Assembly (NCBI RefSeq): GCF_004022215.1 | Contig: NZ_SAUZ01000001.1 | Span: 124,001-188,000, forward strand | Length of the DNA stretch: 64,000 nt | Reading direction: 5' to 3' | DNA from: Paenirhodobacter populi | Lineage (GTDB): Bacteria; Pseudomonadota; Alphaproteobacteria; Rhodobacterales; Rhodobacteraceae | Part shown: piece by piece, positions 1 through 8,304 of the stretch | Layout of the letters: the number at the start of each line of letters is the position of its first letter | Numbering within the stretch: the first letter of the stretch is position 1 | Program-made: the position numbers and the translations under genes | Notes under the pieces: generated by a model | Seen by the model: the letters and a program-made list of their open reading frames with translations, nothing else | The model's database searches: none | What the model was told of the DNA's origin: nothing

Positions 1-13
1 GAGGAGGAACCGG

Positions 14-448
14 ATGACCTTCACGCCCTATCTGCTGTTCCCCGGCACCTGCGCCGAGGCGATGGATCTGTATTGCCGGGTGTTCGGCGGCTCGGAGCCG
101 GTGCTGATGCGCTATTCCGAAGCCCCGCCCGAGGATTTCCCCGAGGACATGCCGGGCGGCGGCGCGGCGATCCCGCCCAATCTGGTGATGCACGCGAATT
201 TCCGTCTGGGCGACGGTCTGCTGATGGCGTCCGACTATCCGCCGGGGGTTGAGACGCCGCCGCAGGCCTCGGTTGCCGTGCATGTGGGCTTCGCCTCGGT
301 CACTGCCGCGCAGGAGGCGTTCGATGGCCTGATCGAGGGGGGCGCGATCCTTGTGCCGTTCGCCGAGACGTTCTGGGCCAGCGGCTTTGGCATGCTCCGG
401 GATCGCTTCGGCACGCACTGGATGCTGTCGGGGCCGGCGAGGGCGTGA
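14..448 (+). CDS. VOC family protein, PhnB-like
   Basis: A 144-residue protein of the glyoxalase/bleomycin-resistance (VOC) fold, PhnB-like subgroup. The N-terminus reads as a typical strand followed by GTCAEAMDLYCRVFGG, the usual start of this subgroup, and the C-terminus has the FGMLRDRFGTHWML strand expected in the last beta-alpha-beta unit. Length fits the family (about 135-150). A strong ribosome site (GAGGAGG) lies just upstream of the ATG. Members are small cytosolic proteins whose substrates are mostly unknown, so no reaction is assigned. It is followed 60 bases later by trpA and shares no obvious pathway with it. Confidence 0.85.
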   Translation: MTFTPYLLFPGTCAEAMDLYCRVFGGSEPVLMRYSEAPPEDFPEDMPGGGAAIPPNLVMHANFRLGDGLLMASDYPPGVETPPQASVAVHVGFASVTAAQEAFDGLIEGGAILVPFAETFWASGFGMLRDRFGTHWMLSGPARA

Positions 449-508
449 TGGACCATTGATTTTCCCTTTCTCCTGTCGCACACCGTGCGCAGCAGAGAGG
501 AAGACGAC

Positions 509-1300
509 ATGACCCGGATCGACGCGAAATTCGCCGCCCTGAAGGCGGAGGGGAAGAAAGCCTTCGTGGCCTATCTGATGGCGGGCGATCCGGATATCGA
601 AACGTCTCTCGCGGTGATGAAGGGGATGCCGGAAGCGGGCGTCGACGTGATCGAGCTGGGCATGCCCTTCACCGATCCGATGGCCGACGGCCCGACGATC
701 CAGCACGCCGGGCAGCGCGCGCTGGAGCATCACCAGACGTTGCAGCAGACGCTCGACATGGTGGCCGAATTCCGCAAGGGCGATCAGGTGACGCCGGTGG
801 TGATGATGGGCTATTACAATCCGATCTATTCGCGCGGGGTGGAGCGGTTCCTCAAGGATGCGGTCGCTGCCGGGATCGACGGGCTGATCGTCGTAGACCT
901 GCCGCCCGAGGAGGATGTCGAGCTGTGCCTGCCCGCGCAGGCGGCGGGGATCAACTTCATCCGGCTGGCCACGCCGACCACCGACGATCACCGCCTGCCG
1001 AAGGTGCTGCAGAATACCTCGGGCTTCGTCTATTACGTTTCCGTCACCGGGATCACCGGCGCGCAGGCGGCCGATGCCAGTGCCGTCGCGCCCGAGGTCG
1101 CGCGGATCAAGGCGAAGACCGATCTGCCCGTCGTCGTCGGTTTCGGCATCAGTTCGCCCGAGGCGGCGCGCACCATCGCGGGCATCGCGGATGGCTGCGT
1201 GATCGGCTCGGCCATCGTCAAGCTGATCGGCGAGGGGCGGCCCGTCGCCGATGTGCTGGCGCGGGTGCGCGAGCTGGCCGCGGGCGCCCACGCCGCCTGA
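509..1300 (+). CDS. trpA: Tryptophan synthase alpha subunit
   Basis: Cleaves indole-3-glycerol phosphate to indole and glyceraldehyde 3-phosphate; the indole is channelled to TrpB in the alpha2-beta2 complex for the last step of tryptophan synthesis. The 263-residue product has the catalytic stretch [19 protein letters not shown], with the Glu and Asp that act as general acid/base, and the phosphate-binding end GFGISSPE...GCVIGSAIV. The start at 509 is preferred over the in-frame GTG at 485 because AGAGAGGAAG lies at proper distance and the protein then begins MTRIDAKF as in relatives. No trpB is in the window just upstream, so the gene stands alone here. Confidence 0.97.
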   Translation: MTRIDAKFAALKAEGKKAFVAYLMAGDPDIETSLAVMKGMPEAGVDVIELGMPFTDPMADGPTIQHAGQRALEHHQTLQQTLDMVAEFRKGDQVTPVVMMGYYNPIYSRGVERFLKDAVAAGIDGLIVVDLPPEEDVELCLPAQAAGINFIRLATPTTDDHRLPKVLQNTSGFVYYVSVTGITGAQAADASAVAPEVARIKAKTDLPVVVGFGISSPEAARTIAGIADGCVIGSAIVKLIGEGRPVADVLARVRELAAGAHAA

Positions 1301-1402
1301 TCGCGGGGGCTATCGCCTTCACGGGGCCGTGTCTTGACGGCTTTCGCCGGATGCGCGCAACACTACCGGATAAAAACATAACCGAATCCGGGCAGTAAAA
1401 TC

Positions 1403-1651
1403 ATGAGAACGGGATACAGAGCCTCCGCAGGGGGATTCGACCTGCTTGGCCTGCGCAGGCGGCAGGGCGCGGTCGAGATCGTCTATGACGATGGCGTCAT
1501 GCACCGCAAGGTCCTGCGGGTCAGCGGTTTCCGCACCGAGGCGCAGTTGGACGAGGCGCTGGCACATGCCGCGCGCGAGGTGCGGGTGCTGCCCGCATTG
1601 TATGCGGAACTGCGCAAGCGCGCGATCACCATTGAGGCGGTCAGCGGCTGA
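1403..1651 (+). CDS. Small hypothetical protein, 82 residues
   Basis: I do not recognise a family. The product is basic at the N-terminus, then has a short strand-like segment (GAVEIVYDDGVMHRKVLRV) and an amphipathic helix (EAQLDEALAHAAREVRVLP) and no signal peptide or membrane segment. Third-position GC bias matches the neighbouring core genes, which supports coding. It lies alone between trpA and the minus-strand DUF1127 gene. Confidence 0.55.
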   Translation: MRTGYRASAGGFDLLGLRRRQGAVEIVYDDGVMHRKVLRVSGFRTEAQLDEALAHAAREVRVLPALYAELRKRAITIEAVSG

Positions 1652-1667
1652 TCCACCGGTCCGGGGG

Positions 1668-1696
1668 AAAAAAGAAGCCGGGTGCAAGCACCCGGC
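1668..1696 (-). terminator. Rho-independent terminator of the DUF1127 gene
   Basis: A perfect 9-bp stem (GCCGGGTGC / GCACCCGGC, 1677-1696) with a 2-nt loop is followed on the minus strand by TTCTTTTTT (A-run at 1668-1676 on plus). It lies 37 bases past the DUF1127 stop codon and reads in that gene's direction. Confidence 0.85.
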
Positions 1697-1732
1697 CAGG
1701 AAGAGGGCCGACAGGGGACTGCGGCACCTATC

Positions 1733-1930
1733 TCAGAAATCCCAGAACGGACGCTGCGTTTCGGCCTTGGCCTGCGCCGACGATATGCCAATATCGTCCA
1801 GAAGACGCGCATCCAGATGGTCCAGCGCGATGCGGCTGCGGCGGACAGCCATCCAGGTCAGGATCCGGCCGGGAAGGCTGACGGCGTTCCAGGCGTGAAG
1901 GGTCAGACGTTGCAGCGAAACCGTGGACAT
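1733..1930 (-). CDS. DUF1127 domain-containing small protein
   Basis: A 65-residue protein of the YjiS/DUF1127 family. The diagnostic C-terminal signature is present: LDARLLDDIGISSAQAKAETQRPFWDF. Some members of this family in alphaproteobacteria bind RNA or modulate phosphate and stress metabolism; the role of this copy is not known. It is divergent from the MocR-type regulator at 2017, separated by 86 bases, a pairing that suggests the regulator controls it. A strong terminator follows it. Confidence 0.88.
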   Translation of the reverse strand: MSTVSLQRLTLHAWNAVSLPGRILTWMAVRRSRIALDHLDARLLDDIGISSAQAKAETQRPFWDF

Positions 1931-1946
1931 AGGGCACCTTTGCGTA

Positions 1947-1975
1947 TTGATACAATCCGTGTTCTGATTTAATGT
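1947..1975 (+). promoter_or_regulatory. Candidate sigma-70 promoter of the MocR-type gene, with TGATACAA repeats
   Basis: TTGATA (1947-1952), a 17-base spacer and TAATGT (1970-1975) form a plausible promoter reading toward the regulator at 2017. The octamer TGATACAA occurs at 1948-1955 and again at 2022-2029, inside the first codons of the gene, and its complement TGTATCA recurs at about 2253. MocR-type regulators often bind direct repeats, so these may be operator half-sites; that is inference from motif and position only. Confidence 0.4.
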
Positions 1976-2016
1976 ATTTGTAAATCAAGTAACACAATCG
2001 GGGCCAGAGAAACATT

Positions 2017-3429
2017 GTGACTGATACAAGTTGGAAACCAGACCTGTCGCAGATCAGTGGGCCGAAGTATTTGTCACTGGTCCGGGCGCTGCGCGACGGG
2101 GTGCGGCGGGGTGATCTTTCGCCGGGGTCGCGGCTGCCGACAGTTCGGGATTTGGCGTGGAAACTTGGGGTTACGCCCGGAACGGTGGCGCGCGCCTATC
2201 AGATCGCGACACAGGAAGGGCTGCTGGAAGCCGCTGTGGGGCGCGGGACGTTTGTATCAACACAATCGCGCCGCCTTGGCCCGACCGAGCCGCTGTATCG
2301 CCAGCCGATGACGGATCCCGAGGATGACGACGGCGTGGTCGATCTGCGCTCGCCGCAGCTTCCGGATGTGGGTCAGGTCGCGGCGCTGAAAACCGCGATG
2401 GCCGAGGCGACGGCGGAACTGGGTCAGCAGTATCTGGAATATCCGGGGCTGCGGCGCGATCTCTTTTGCCGCGAGGCGGTAATCGAATGGTTCCGCGACT
2501 GCGCGATCTACCAGCAGATCACCGCGGATGATCTGGTGCTGACGCTCGGCGGGCAGAACGGCATCAACATCGTGATGCAATGCTGCCTGCGCGGCGACCG
2601 GCCGGTGGTCTTCTGCGAGGAACTGGCCTATCCGGGCTTTCGCCATGCCGCGCGGCTGAACCGGGCCGAGGTGGTGGCCGTCGCGCTGGACGGCGAGGGG
2701 ATGGTGCCCGCCGCGCTCGATGCGGCCTGCCGGCGATACGGCGGGCAGATGGTCTGCGTCACGCCCGATGCGCAGAACCCGACGACCGCGCGCATGTCGA
2801 CCGAACGGCGCCGCGCCATCGTCGATGTCGCCCGCCGCCATGATCTGCAGATCATCGAGGACGATTGCTACACCGCGCCCGTCACCAATGTCGAAAGCTT
2901 GCGCAAGCTGGGGCCGGAGCGGACCTGGCATGTCACCTCGCTCTCGAAGACGATTTCGGCGGGAATGCGATTCGGCATCGTCGTCGCGCCCGAGGGCATG
3001 GGCGAGGCCGGGCGCCTGACCGCGCAGCACAGCTATTTCGGCCTGCCGCGCCCGGTGACGGATATCGTCACGCGGCTGTTCCGCTCGGGCGAGGCGATGC
3101 GGCTGCGCCATGCGGCGCAGGCCGAGATGGCGCGGCGGTTGCAGATGGTCGTGCAGGCCTTCGGCAATCAGGACCTGAGCTGGCAGGAGGGGCTGAGCTT
3201 CGTCTGGCTGCGGCTGCCCACGGGGTGGCGCGCCTCGACCTTCGCGCGGATGGCGGAATCGGAAGGGGTGCTGCTGCGCTCGGCCGATGAATATGTCCTG
3301 CAGGACGGCCATGCGCCGAATGCGGTGCGCATCGCGCTGGCCGGCGGCGTGACCGAGGAACGGTTCCAGCGCGCCATCGGGCGGCTGACGCGCCTGCTGA
3401 ACAATCCGCCGGGAGATCTGCCGGTCTGA
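2017..3429 (+). CDS. MocR/PdxR-type transcriptional regulator with aminotransferase domain
   Basis: A 470-residue GntR-superfamily regulator. Residues about 20-90 form the winged helix (LPTVRDLAWKLGVTPGTVARAYQIA), and about 120-465 form a fold-type I aminotransferase-like domain. The PLP-binding lysine is visible as K311 in VTSLSKTISAGMRFG, and the cofactor-contacting stretches GGQNGINIV and TPDAQNPTTARM are present, so PLP binding is likely. It starts with GTG at 2017. It is divergent from the DUF1127 gene, which is its likely target, and is followed by a dispersed intergenic repeat. It is not assigned as PdxR because no pdx gene is adjacent. Confidence 0.9.
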   Translation: MTDTSWKPDLSQISGPKYLSLVRALRDGVRRGDLSPGSRLPTVRDLAWKLGVTPGTVARAYQIATQEGLLEAAVGRGTFVSTQSRRLGPTEPLYRQPMTDPEDDDGVVDLRSPQLPDVGQVAALKTAMAEATAELGQQYLEYPGLRRDLFCREAVIEWFRDCAIYQQITADDLVLTLGGQNGINIVMQCCLRGDRPVVFCEELAYPGFRHAARLNRAEVVAVALDGEGMVPAALDAACRRYGGQMVCVTPDAQNPTTARMSTERRRAIVDVARRHDLQIIEDDCYTAPVTNVESLRKLGPERTWHVTSLSKTISAGMRFGIVVAPEGMGEAGRLTAQHSYFGLPRPVTDIVTRLFRSGEAMRLRHAAQAEMARRLQMVVQAFGNQDLSWQEGLSFVWLRLPTGWRASTFARMAESEGVLLRSADEYVLQDGHAPNAVRIALAGGVTEERFQRAIGRLTRLLNNPPGDLPV

Positions 3430-3451
3430 CGGTTCCGGCGGATAGGGCGGC

Positions 3452-3550
3452 AGGGGGCCAGCCCCCTCGCGCCTTTGGCGCATTCGGCGGGACATTCTTC
3501 CACTGGAAGAATGTCTGATCCGCCTCATCCCGGGATATTTATGGAAACAC
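3452..3550 (+). repeat. Dispersed two-hairpin intergenic element, copy 1
   Basis: Starts about 23 bases past the MocR-type gene's stop codon. Order: hairpin 1 (AGGGGGC ca GCCCCCT, 3452-3467), hairpin 2 (GCGCC ttt GGCGC, 3469-3481), an extra 23-bp near-perfect palindrome (3492-3514, 11-bp arms ACATTCTTCCA and TGGAAGAATGT), and the core CCCGGGATATTTATGGAAA at 3529-3547. This copy is the only one with the palindrome between hairpin 2 and core. Five further copies are in the window. Confidence 0.8.
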
Positions 3551-3560
3551 GAAAGGAAAG

Positions 3561-3822
3561 TCGCTTCCTGCGGCTTTTGAACCTGCTCCCGGCACGGATG
3601 CGGAAAGCGGGCGTGTGGTGCGTTGCGTTGTTCCGGAGGGGTGCACGGGATCAGGGCGCGCGCGTGCCCGGGGTATCTTCGGGGGGAGCGGTGAAATTTT
3701 AGGCCATCGCCCGGAATTTCCACGAAGCGGCGCGATGCCCCCCTTTTCACCGCCGGTGCCTTGTGCAAGCGTGACCGCAAGCGCCGAGGCGCGGACCGGG
3801 ACGGGAAGAGGGACCTGTGGGC
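3561..3822. other. Intergenic stretch before potB
   Basis: Between repeat copy 1 and potB I see no gene with family resemblance. Short open frames exist on both strands but lack homology or a ribosome site. A promoter for the pot operon should be here; no convincing -35/-10 pair was found by eye. Confidence 0.4.
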
Positions 3823-4704
3823 ATGTCGGCATCGCCTTGGAAGCGCCTGAAGCAATCCGAAGCGTTCAACGGCTATGTGATGGTCAGCCCGACGCTGATC
3901 TACGCGATCCTGATGCTGGCGGCGCCTCTGGGGATGATCGTCGCCTATTCCTTCTTCAAGGACGGTTATCTGGAGGTGATCCACGAGTTCACCTTCGAGA
4001 ACTACATACAGGCCTGGACCGACCCGATCTTTCAGGCGATTCTGTTCCGCTCCGTGCTGGTGTCGATGCTGGTGACGCTGGTGACGGTGGTTCTGGCCTT
4101 TCCGATCGCCTATTTCATCTCTTTCGTGGTGCCGGCGCAGAAGAAGTCGCTGTGGCTGTTCCTGATCACCATCCCGTTCTGGACCTCGTATCTGATCCGG
4201 GTGTTCCAGTGGAAGGTGATCCTGAACTACAACGGGGTCATCAATTCGATCCTGACCGGGCTCGGCATTGTCGATCAGCCGTTGCAGATGCTCAATTCGG
4301 TGGGCGCGATCACGGTGACGCTGGCCCATGCCTATGCACCCTTCGCGATCCTGCCGATCTTCGTCAGTCTGGAAAAGATCGACCGCAGCTTCCTCGAGGC
4401 CGGGCGCGATCTGGGGGAGAGCCCGTTCATGACCTTCTGGCGGGTGACGCTGCCGCTGGCGATGCCGGGTGTCGTGGGCGCGGTGATGATCGTCTTCATC
4501 CCGACCATCGGCGACTATGTGACGCCCGAACTGATCGGCGGCGGCAAGTTGCCGATGGTGGCGAACATGATCCAGCAGAACATGCTCAAGATCGACAACA
4601 AGCCTTTGGGATCGGCCATCGCGGTCAGCTCGATGCTGGTGGTGGCGGTGATCGCGCTGGTGTTCCTGTTCCTCAACCGGCGCTTTCTGCGGGGGCCCAA
4701 ATGA
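3823..4704 (+). CDS. potB: ABC transporter permease, polyamine type (PotB-like)
   Basis: Inner-membrane permease of a PotABC-type importer (spermidine/putrescine-like cationic substrates). About 293 residues with six predicted membrane segments, beginning YVMVSPTLIYAILMLAAP, and the cytoplasmic EAA loop EAGRDLGESPFMTFWRVTLPLAMPG that docks to the ATPase. The ATG at 3823 follows AGAGGG by about ten bases; a GTG at 3817 is an alternative. The stop overlaps the next permease start (ATGA at 4701-4704). No periplasmic binding protein gene is in the operon or window, so substrate is inferred only from family. Confidence 0.88.
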   Translation: MSASPWKRLKQSEAFNGYVMVSPTLIYAILMLAAPLGMIVAYSFFKDGYLEVIHEFTFENYIQAWTDPIFQAILFRSVLVSMLVTLVTVVLAFPIAYFISFVVPAQKKSLWLFLITIPFWTSYLIRVFQWKVILNYNGVINSILTGLGIVDQPLQMLNSVGAITVTLAHAYAPFAILPIFVSLEKIDRSFLEAGRDLGESPFMTFWRVTLPLAMPGVVGAVMIVFIPTIGDYVTPELIGGGKLPMVANMIQQNMLKIDNKPLGSAIAVSSMLVVAVIALVFLFLNRRFLRGPK

Positions 4705-5507
4705 AATCTCCGGGGCTGCGCCTGTTCGCCTTCGCCTATCTGATCTTCCTCTATGCGCCGATCGTGCTTTTGCCGATCTTCGCCTTCAATTCCGGAACGA
4801 TCATCGCCTTCCCGCTCAAGGGGTTCACGCTGCACTGGTTCGACCAGCTGTTCAGCAATGCGACGCTGGGGCAGGCGCTGCGCAATTCGCTGATCATCGC
4901 GGTGTCGACGGCGATCTTTGCCACGACGCTTGGCATTTTCGCGGCGCGCGCCTCGACCCGTTACAGGTTTCCGGGCAAGCCGGGGATCATGGGGCTGATC
5001 ATGCTGCCGCTGGTATTGCCCGAGATCATCGTGGCGGTGTCGCTGCTGATCGTGCTGCTGGGGATCGGGGTGCCGCTGTCGATCTTCACCGTGATCCTTG
5101 GCCATGTGCTGGCGGCGACGCCCTATGCGATCGCGGTGCTGAACGCGGCGTTTTCCTCGCTCGACAAATCGCTGGAAGAGGCGGCCTATGATCTGGGCGA
5201 GACGAAATGGTCCACCTTCCGGCTGATCACCCTGCCGCTGGTTCTGCCGGGGATCGTGTCGTCGATGCTGATGGCCTTCACCATTTCGCTCGATGAATTC
5301 ATCATCGCCTTCTTCCTTGCGGGGGAACAGGTGACGCTGCCCACCTATATCTTCTCGCAGCTCAGATTCCCCAAGCAGATCCCGATGATCATGGCCCTTG
5401 GCACCTGCCTCGTGATCGCCTCGATCGTGCTTTTGACCATTGCCGAATATGCCCGCCGCCGCGGCATCGCGAAGACCGGCGCCAAGGATACCGGAGGCTT
5501 CCTGTGA
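4701..5507 (+). CDS. potC: ABC transporter permease, polyamine type (PotC-like)
   Basis: Second permease of the same importer, 268 residues with six membrane segments. It starts LRLFAFAYLIFLYAPIVLLP and has the EAA loop EEAAYDLGETKWSTFRLITL. The C-terminal YARRRGIAKTG is cytoplasmic and basic. The start codon overlaps the potB stop, and its own stop overlaps the GTG start of potA, so the three genes are translationally coupled. Confidence 0.9.
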   Translation: MKSPGLRLFAFAYLIFLYAPIVLLPIFAFNSGTIIAFPLKGFTLHWFDQLFSNATLGQALRNSLIIAVSTAIFATTLGIFAARASTRYRFPGKPGIMGLIMLPLVLPEIIVAVSLLIVLLGIGVPLSIFTVILGHVLAATPYAIAVLNAAFSSLDKSLEEAAYDLGETKWSTFRLITLPLVLPGIVSSMLMAFTISLDEFIIAFFLAGEQVTLPTYIFSQLRFPKQIPMIMALGTCLVIASIVLLTIAEYARRRGIAKTGAKDTGGFL

Positions 5508-6613
5508 CCATCAAGACCGCCAGCGACCGTCCGACGATGATCGAATTCCGCGAGGTGCAGAAATATTACGGCGATTACCATGCCCTGCGCGGCATCAGCG
5601 CCGAGATCCGGGCGGGCGAGTTTTTCTCGCTGCTCGGCCCCTCGGGCTGCGGCAAGACCACGCTGTTGCGCACGATCGCGGGGTTCGAGGATATTTCCTC
5701 GGGCGCGGTGCTGATCGACGGCAAGGACATGTCGAACGTGCCGGCGAACAAGCGGCCGACCAACATGGTGTTCCAGAGCTATGCGATCTTTCCGCATCTG
5801 ACGGTGGCGGAGAATGTCGGCTTTGGCCTGCGCCGCGATCCGCGATCCTCCGCGGAAAAGGCCCGCGCGGTCGAGGAGGCGCTGGAACTGGTGGGCCTCA
5901 AGGGGTACGGGCCGCGCGCCGCCCATGCGATGTCGGGCGGGCAGCGGCAGCGGGTGGCGCTGGCGCGGGCGCTGATCCTCAAACCCAAGGTGCTGCTGCT
6001 CGATGAACCGATGTCGGCGCTGGACAAGAAAATCCGCGAACAGATGCAGGTCGAGCTGATCAAGCTGCAGCGCGAGCTGGGCATCACCTTCGTGCTGGTC
6101 ACCCACGATCAGGAAGAGGCGCTGGTCATGTCCGACCGGATCGCCGTGATGTTCGACGGCGAGATCGCCCAGCTTGCCGATCCCGAGACGCTCTACCGCC
6201 ATCCGAATTCGCGCCGGGTGGCGAATTTCATCGGGGTGATGAACTTCCTGCCCGCGCGGGTGACGGCGGAAAGCGACAGCCATGTGGCGCTGGAGGTGCC
6301 GGGGCTGGGCCCGTTGGAGGTCACGCCGGATCAGGTCGCGGCGCAGACCTCGGGCGGGGAAGCGACGGTGGGCTTCCGGCCCGAAACGCTGACGCTGCTG
6401 TATGAAGGGCAGACCGCATCCGACCGCGAGGCGCCCGGTGTCATCGACGAGGTCGTCTATTACGGCGACATGACCTATTATGACATCAGGCTCGACGGAG
6501 TATCGGCGCCGGTGCGGATCTCGATGCGCAATGTGTTCGGGCGACCGGTTCTGGACGTGGGCTCGCGCATCCGGGTTGCGTGGTCGCCGGGCGCGCTGGT
6601 GCTGTTTCGCTGA
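5504..6613 (+). CDS. potA: ABC transporter ATP-binding protein, polyamine type (PotA-like)
   Basis: ATPase of the PotABC-type importer, 369 residues. Walker A GPSGCGKTT is near residue 45, the signature MSGGQRQRVALARAL and Walker B LLLDEPMSALD follow, and the switch histidine is in VTHDQEEAL. The C-terminal 110 residues form a TOBE domain, which in this family contacts substrate-linked regulators. The GTG start overlaps the potC stop by four bases. All catalytic residues look intact. Confidence 0.92.
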   Translation: MTIKTASDRPTMIEFREVQKYYGDYHALRGISAEIRAGEFFSLLGPSGCGKTTLLRTIAGFEDISSGAVLIDGKDMSNVPANKRPTNMVFQSYAIFPHLTVAENVGFGLRRDPRSSAEKARAVEEALELVGLKGYGPRAAHAMSGGQRQRVALARALILKPKVLLLDEPMSALDKKIREQMQVELIKLQRELGITFVLVTHDQEEALVMSDRIAVMFDGEIAQLADPETLYRHPNSRRVANFIGVMNFLPARVTAESDSHVALEVPGLGPLEVTPDQVAAQTSGGEATVGFRPETLTLLYEGQTASDREAPGVIDEVVYYGDMTYYDIRLDGVSAPVRISMRNVFGRPVLDVGSRIRVAWSPGALVLFR

Positions 6614-6634
6614 GGCCGCGGCGCGGAGCCGTTC

Positions 6635-7075
6635 ATGAAAACCGTTTTGCTTTGCGCGGCGCTCTGCGCGCCCGGTTGCGTGATGGCGCAGGATCTGCGG
6701 ATCTCGGACGCTTGCATCCGCGCGCCGATGCCCGGTGCGCCGGTGGTGTCCGGTTATCTGACGATCACCAATCCGGGGCCGGTGGCGGATCGCCTGACCG
6801 GCGGGCGGGCGGATTTCGCGGAGGTGGTGCAGGTCCACGGAATGACCATGGAGGGCGAGGTGATGCGGATGCGCCAGCGGGTCGATGGCCTGCCGGTTCC
6901 CGCGGGCGCGACCGTCACGCTGCAACCGGGCGGCGATCATCTGATGTTCAGCGGGCTTAACTTTGCGCCGAAAAGCGGCGATACCGTGCATGTCACGCTG
7001 ACCTTCGACCATGCCGGGCCGGTGACCCTGCCGATGCCCGTCTGCGCCGGCGGCCCGGCCGGAAGGGTGCAATAG
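6635..7075 (+). CDS. Periplasmic copper chaperone, PCu(A)C family
   Basis: A 146-residue secreted protein. Residues 1-19 are a Sec signal peptide ending VMAQ. The copper-binding pattern of the PCu(A)C fold is visible: HGMTM...VMRM followed about 40 residues later by GGDHLMF, that is His/Met ligands in the expected order. These proteins deliver Cu(I) to the CuA site of cytochrome c oxidase, usually together with SCO proteins. A SCO gene follows after ten bases, so the two form an operon for oxidase copper loading. Confidence 0.9.
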   Translation: MKTVLLCAALCAPGCVMAQDLRISDACIRAPMPGAPVVSGYLTITNPGPVADRLTGGRADFAEVVQVHGMTMEGEVMRMRQRVDGLPVPAGATVTLQPGGDHLMFSGLNFAPKSGDTVHVTLTFDHAGPVTLPMPVCAGGPAGRVQ

Positions 7076-7085
7076 GGGGATCGCG

Positions 7086-7679
7086 ATGCGGAAGGACAGG
7101 ACGGCGCGGTGGCTTGCGTTGGGAGCCGTTGCGGCAGGGCTTGCCGTGACGCTGTGGTTCGCTGTCCTTGATCCGCGTGCGGAGGACGTGCCCACGGTCG
7201 GGCAGGGGGACTACCTGCTGGAAACGACGGAAGGCGCGCCCTTCACCGCCGCGACGCTGACGGGGCAGCCCTCGGCGATCTTCTTCGGCTACACCCATTG
7301 CCCGGATGTCTGTCCCACGACGCTGGGTGATATCGCGCTCTGGCAGCAGGAGCTTGGCGATCGGGCGGCGGCGATGCGGTTCTTCCTCGTGACGGTCGAT
7401 CCTGAGCGCGACACGATCCCGGTGCTGGCGGATTATCTGTCCTGGTCCGAGGGCATCATCGGCGTCACCGGGACGGAGGCCGAGATCGCGAAGGCGCTCG
7501 AGGCATTCCGGATCTATGCGCAGAAGGTATCGGGGGAGGGGGCGGATTACAGCATGGATCATTCGGCCTCGGTCCTGCTGTTCGATGCTGATGGGCGGTT
7601 CGCGGGCCGGATCGGCTATCAGGAGCCGGTCGAGACGGTCCTGCCGAAGCTGCATGCCCTGATCCCCGGCGCGGGATGA
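7086..7679 (+). CDS. SCO family copper chaperone (SCO1/SenC/PrrC)
   Basis: A 197-residue membrane-anchored thioredoxin-like protein. An N-terminal membrane anchor spans about residues 10-27; the CuA-loading motif GYTHCPDVCPTTL has its two cysteines at about 72 and 76, and the distal histidine ligand is in SMDHSAS near residue 158. SCO proteins bind copper in the periplasm and help assemble cytochrome c oxidase; in Rhodobacter the PrrC member also affects redox signalling. It directly follows the PCu(A)C gene, which supports a joint role. Confidence 0.92.
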   Translation: MRKDRTARWLALGAVAAGLAVTLWFAVLDPRAEDVPTVGQGDYLLETTEGAPFTAATLTGQPSAIFFGYTHCPDVCPTTLGDIALWQQELGDRAAAMRFFLVTVDPERDTIPVLADYLSWSEGIIGVTGTEAEIAKALEAFRIYAQKVSGEGADYSMDHSASVLLFDADGRFAGRIGYQEPVETVLPKLHALIPGAG

Positions 7680-7794
7680 AGCGCCCGCTGCATTAAGCAA
7701 AAACTGCGGCTTCCGTCACACCCTGCGGCAACGAGGGCCGGCGGGGCGTGGGGACCCTGCGTCCGGGTCCGGCCCCGCAGAAGGAGTGACGCCG

Positions 7795-7998
7795 ATGAAT
7801 CCAGCCATTATCCGCAATATCCTGCGTTATGCCGCGGGCGCGCTTGTCGCCAAGGGGCTGATCGCGCCACAGACAGGCCTGGCGATCGCCTCGGATCCCG
7901 TTCTGGTCGAAAGCCTGTCGCTGGCGCTCGGCGCGGTTCTGGGACTGATCGCCGAGGGCTTCTATGCGCTTGCGAAGCGCGCGGGATGGCGCACCTGA
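7795..7998 (+). CDS. Putative phage-type holin, small membrane protein
   Basis: A 67-residue protein with two hydrophobic segments (RYAAGALVAKGLI and LSLALGAVLGLIAEGFYAL) and a basic tail KRAGWRT, the layout of small holins of the kind found in Rhodobacterales phages (Pam3-gp28-like). AAGGAG at correct spacing fixes the ATG at 7795 rather than the GTG at 7786. A minus-strand endolysin/Rz/Rz1 set begins about 300 bases away beyond a tRNA, which is why holin is favoured over an unrelated membrane protein. It is on the opposite strand to that set, so they are not one transcript. Confidence 0.6.
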   Translation: MNPAIIRNILRYAAGALVAKGLIAPQTGLAIASDPVLVESLSLALGAVLGLIAEGFYALAKRAGWRT

Positions 7999-8215
7999 CC
8001 GTCTGCCGTCGCGGGCCTGCGCTCCGCGACGGCACGTCGGGCCGGTGTCGCGCGCGAGCGATGGGGTTCGGATTTTACGTCAGGTGTTTGCGGGGGCTGG
8101 CCGGACGGGCGGCAGGCCCCGGCTCTGCACCGCCAGAGGCAGTGATGCCCCGCAGCCCAACTTGCCAAGCCTTTCCGCCCCGTCTAATAGTCTTGCGGGG
8201 CATGTTGCCATGCTT

Positions 8216-8299
8216 GCGGGGTTGGTGGAATTGGTAGACACCCACGGTTTAGGTCCGTGTGCCTCTGGCGTGAGGGTTCAAGTCCCTCACCCCGCACCA
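8216..8299 (+). tRNA. tRNA-Leu (anticodon UAG)
   Basis: Seven-base acceptor stem GCGGGGT pairs with ACCCCGC, followed by encoded ACCA at 8296-8299. The anticodon stem CACGG/CCGTG closes the loop TTTAGGT, giving anticodon TAG. A long variable arm and the T-arm GGTTCAAGTCC are present as expected for a class II leucine tRNA. Confidence 0.95.
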
Positions 8300-8304
8300 A
8301 TCCA

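Noticed and set aside
2257-4329. A 690-codon minus-strand open frame across the MocR-type gene and potB
   Set aside because: It is antisense to two well supported genes, has Arg/His/Gln-rich low-complexity translation and no family similarity; it results from high third-position GC.
5345-7195. Long minus-strand frame antisense to potA and the copper chaperone gene
   Set aside because: Shadow frame; real genes with all motifs are on the plus strand.
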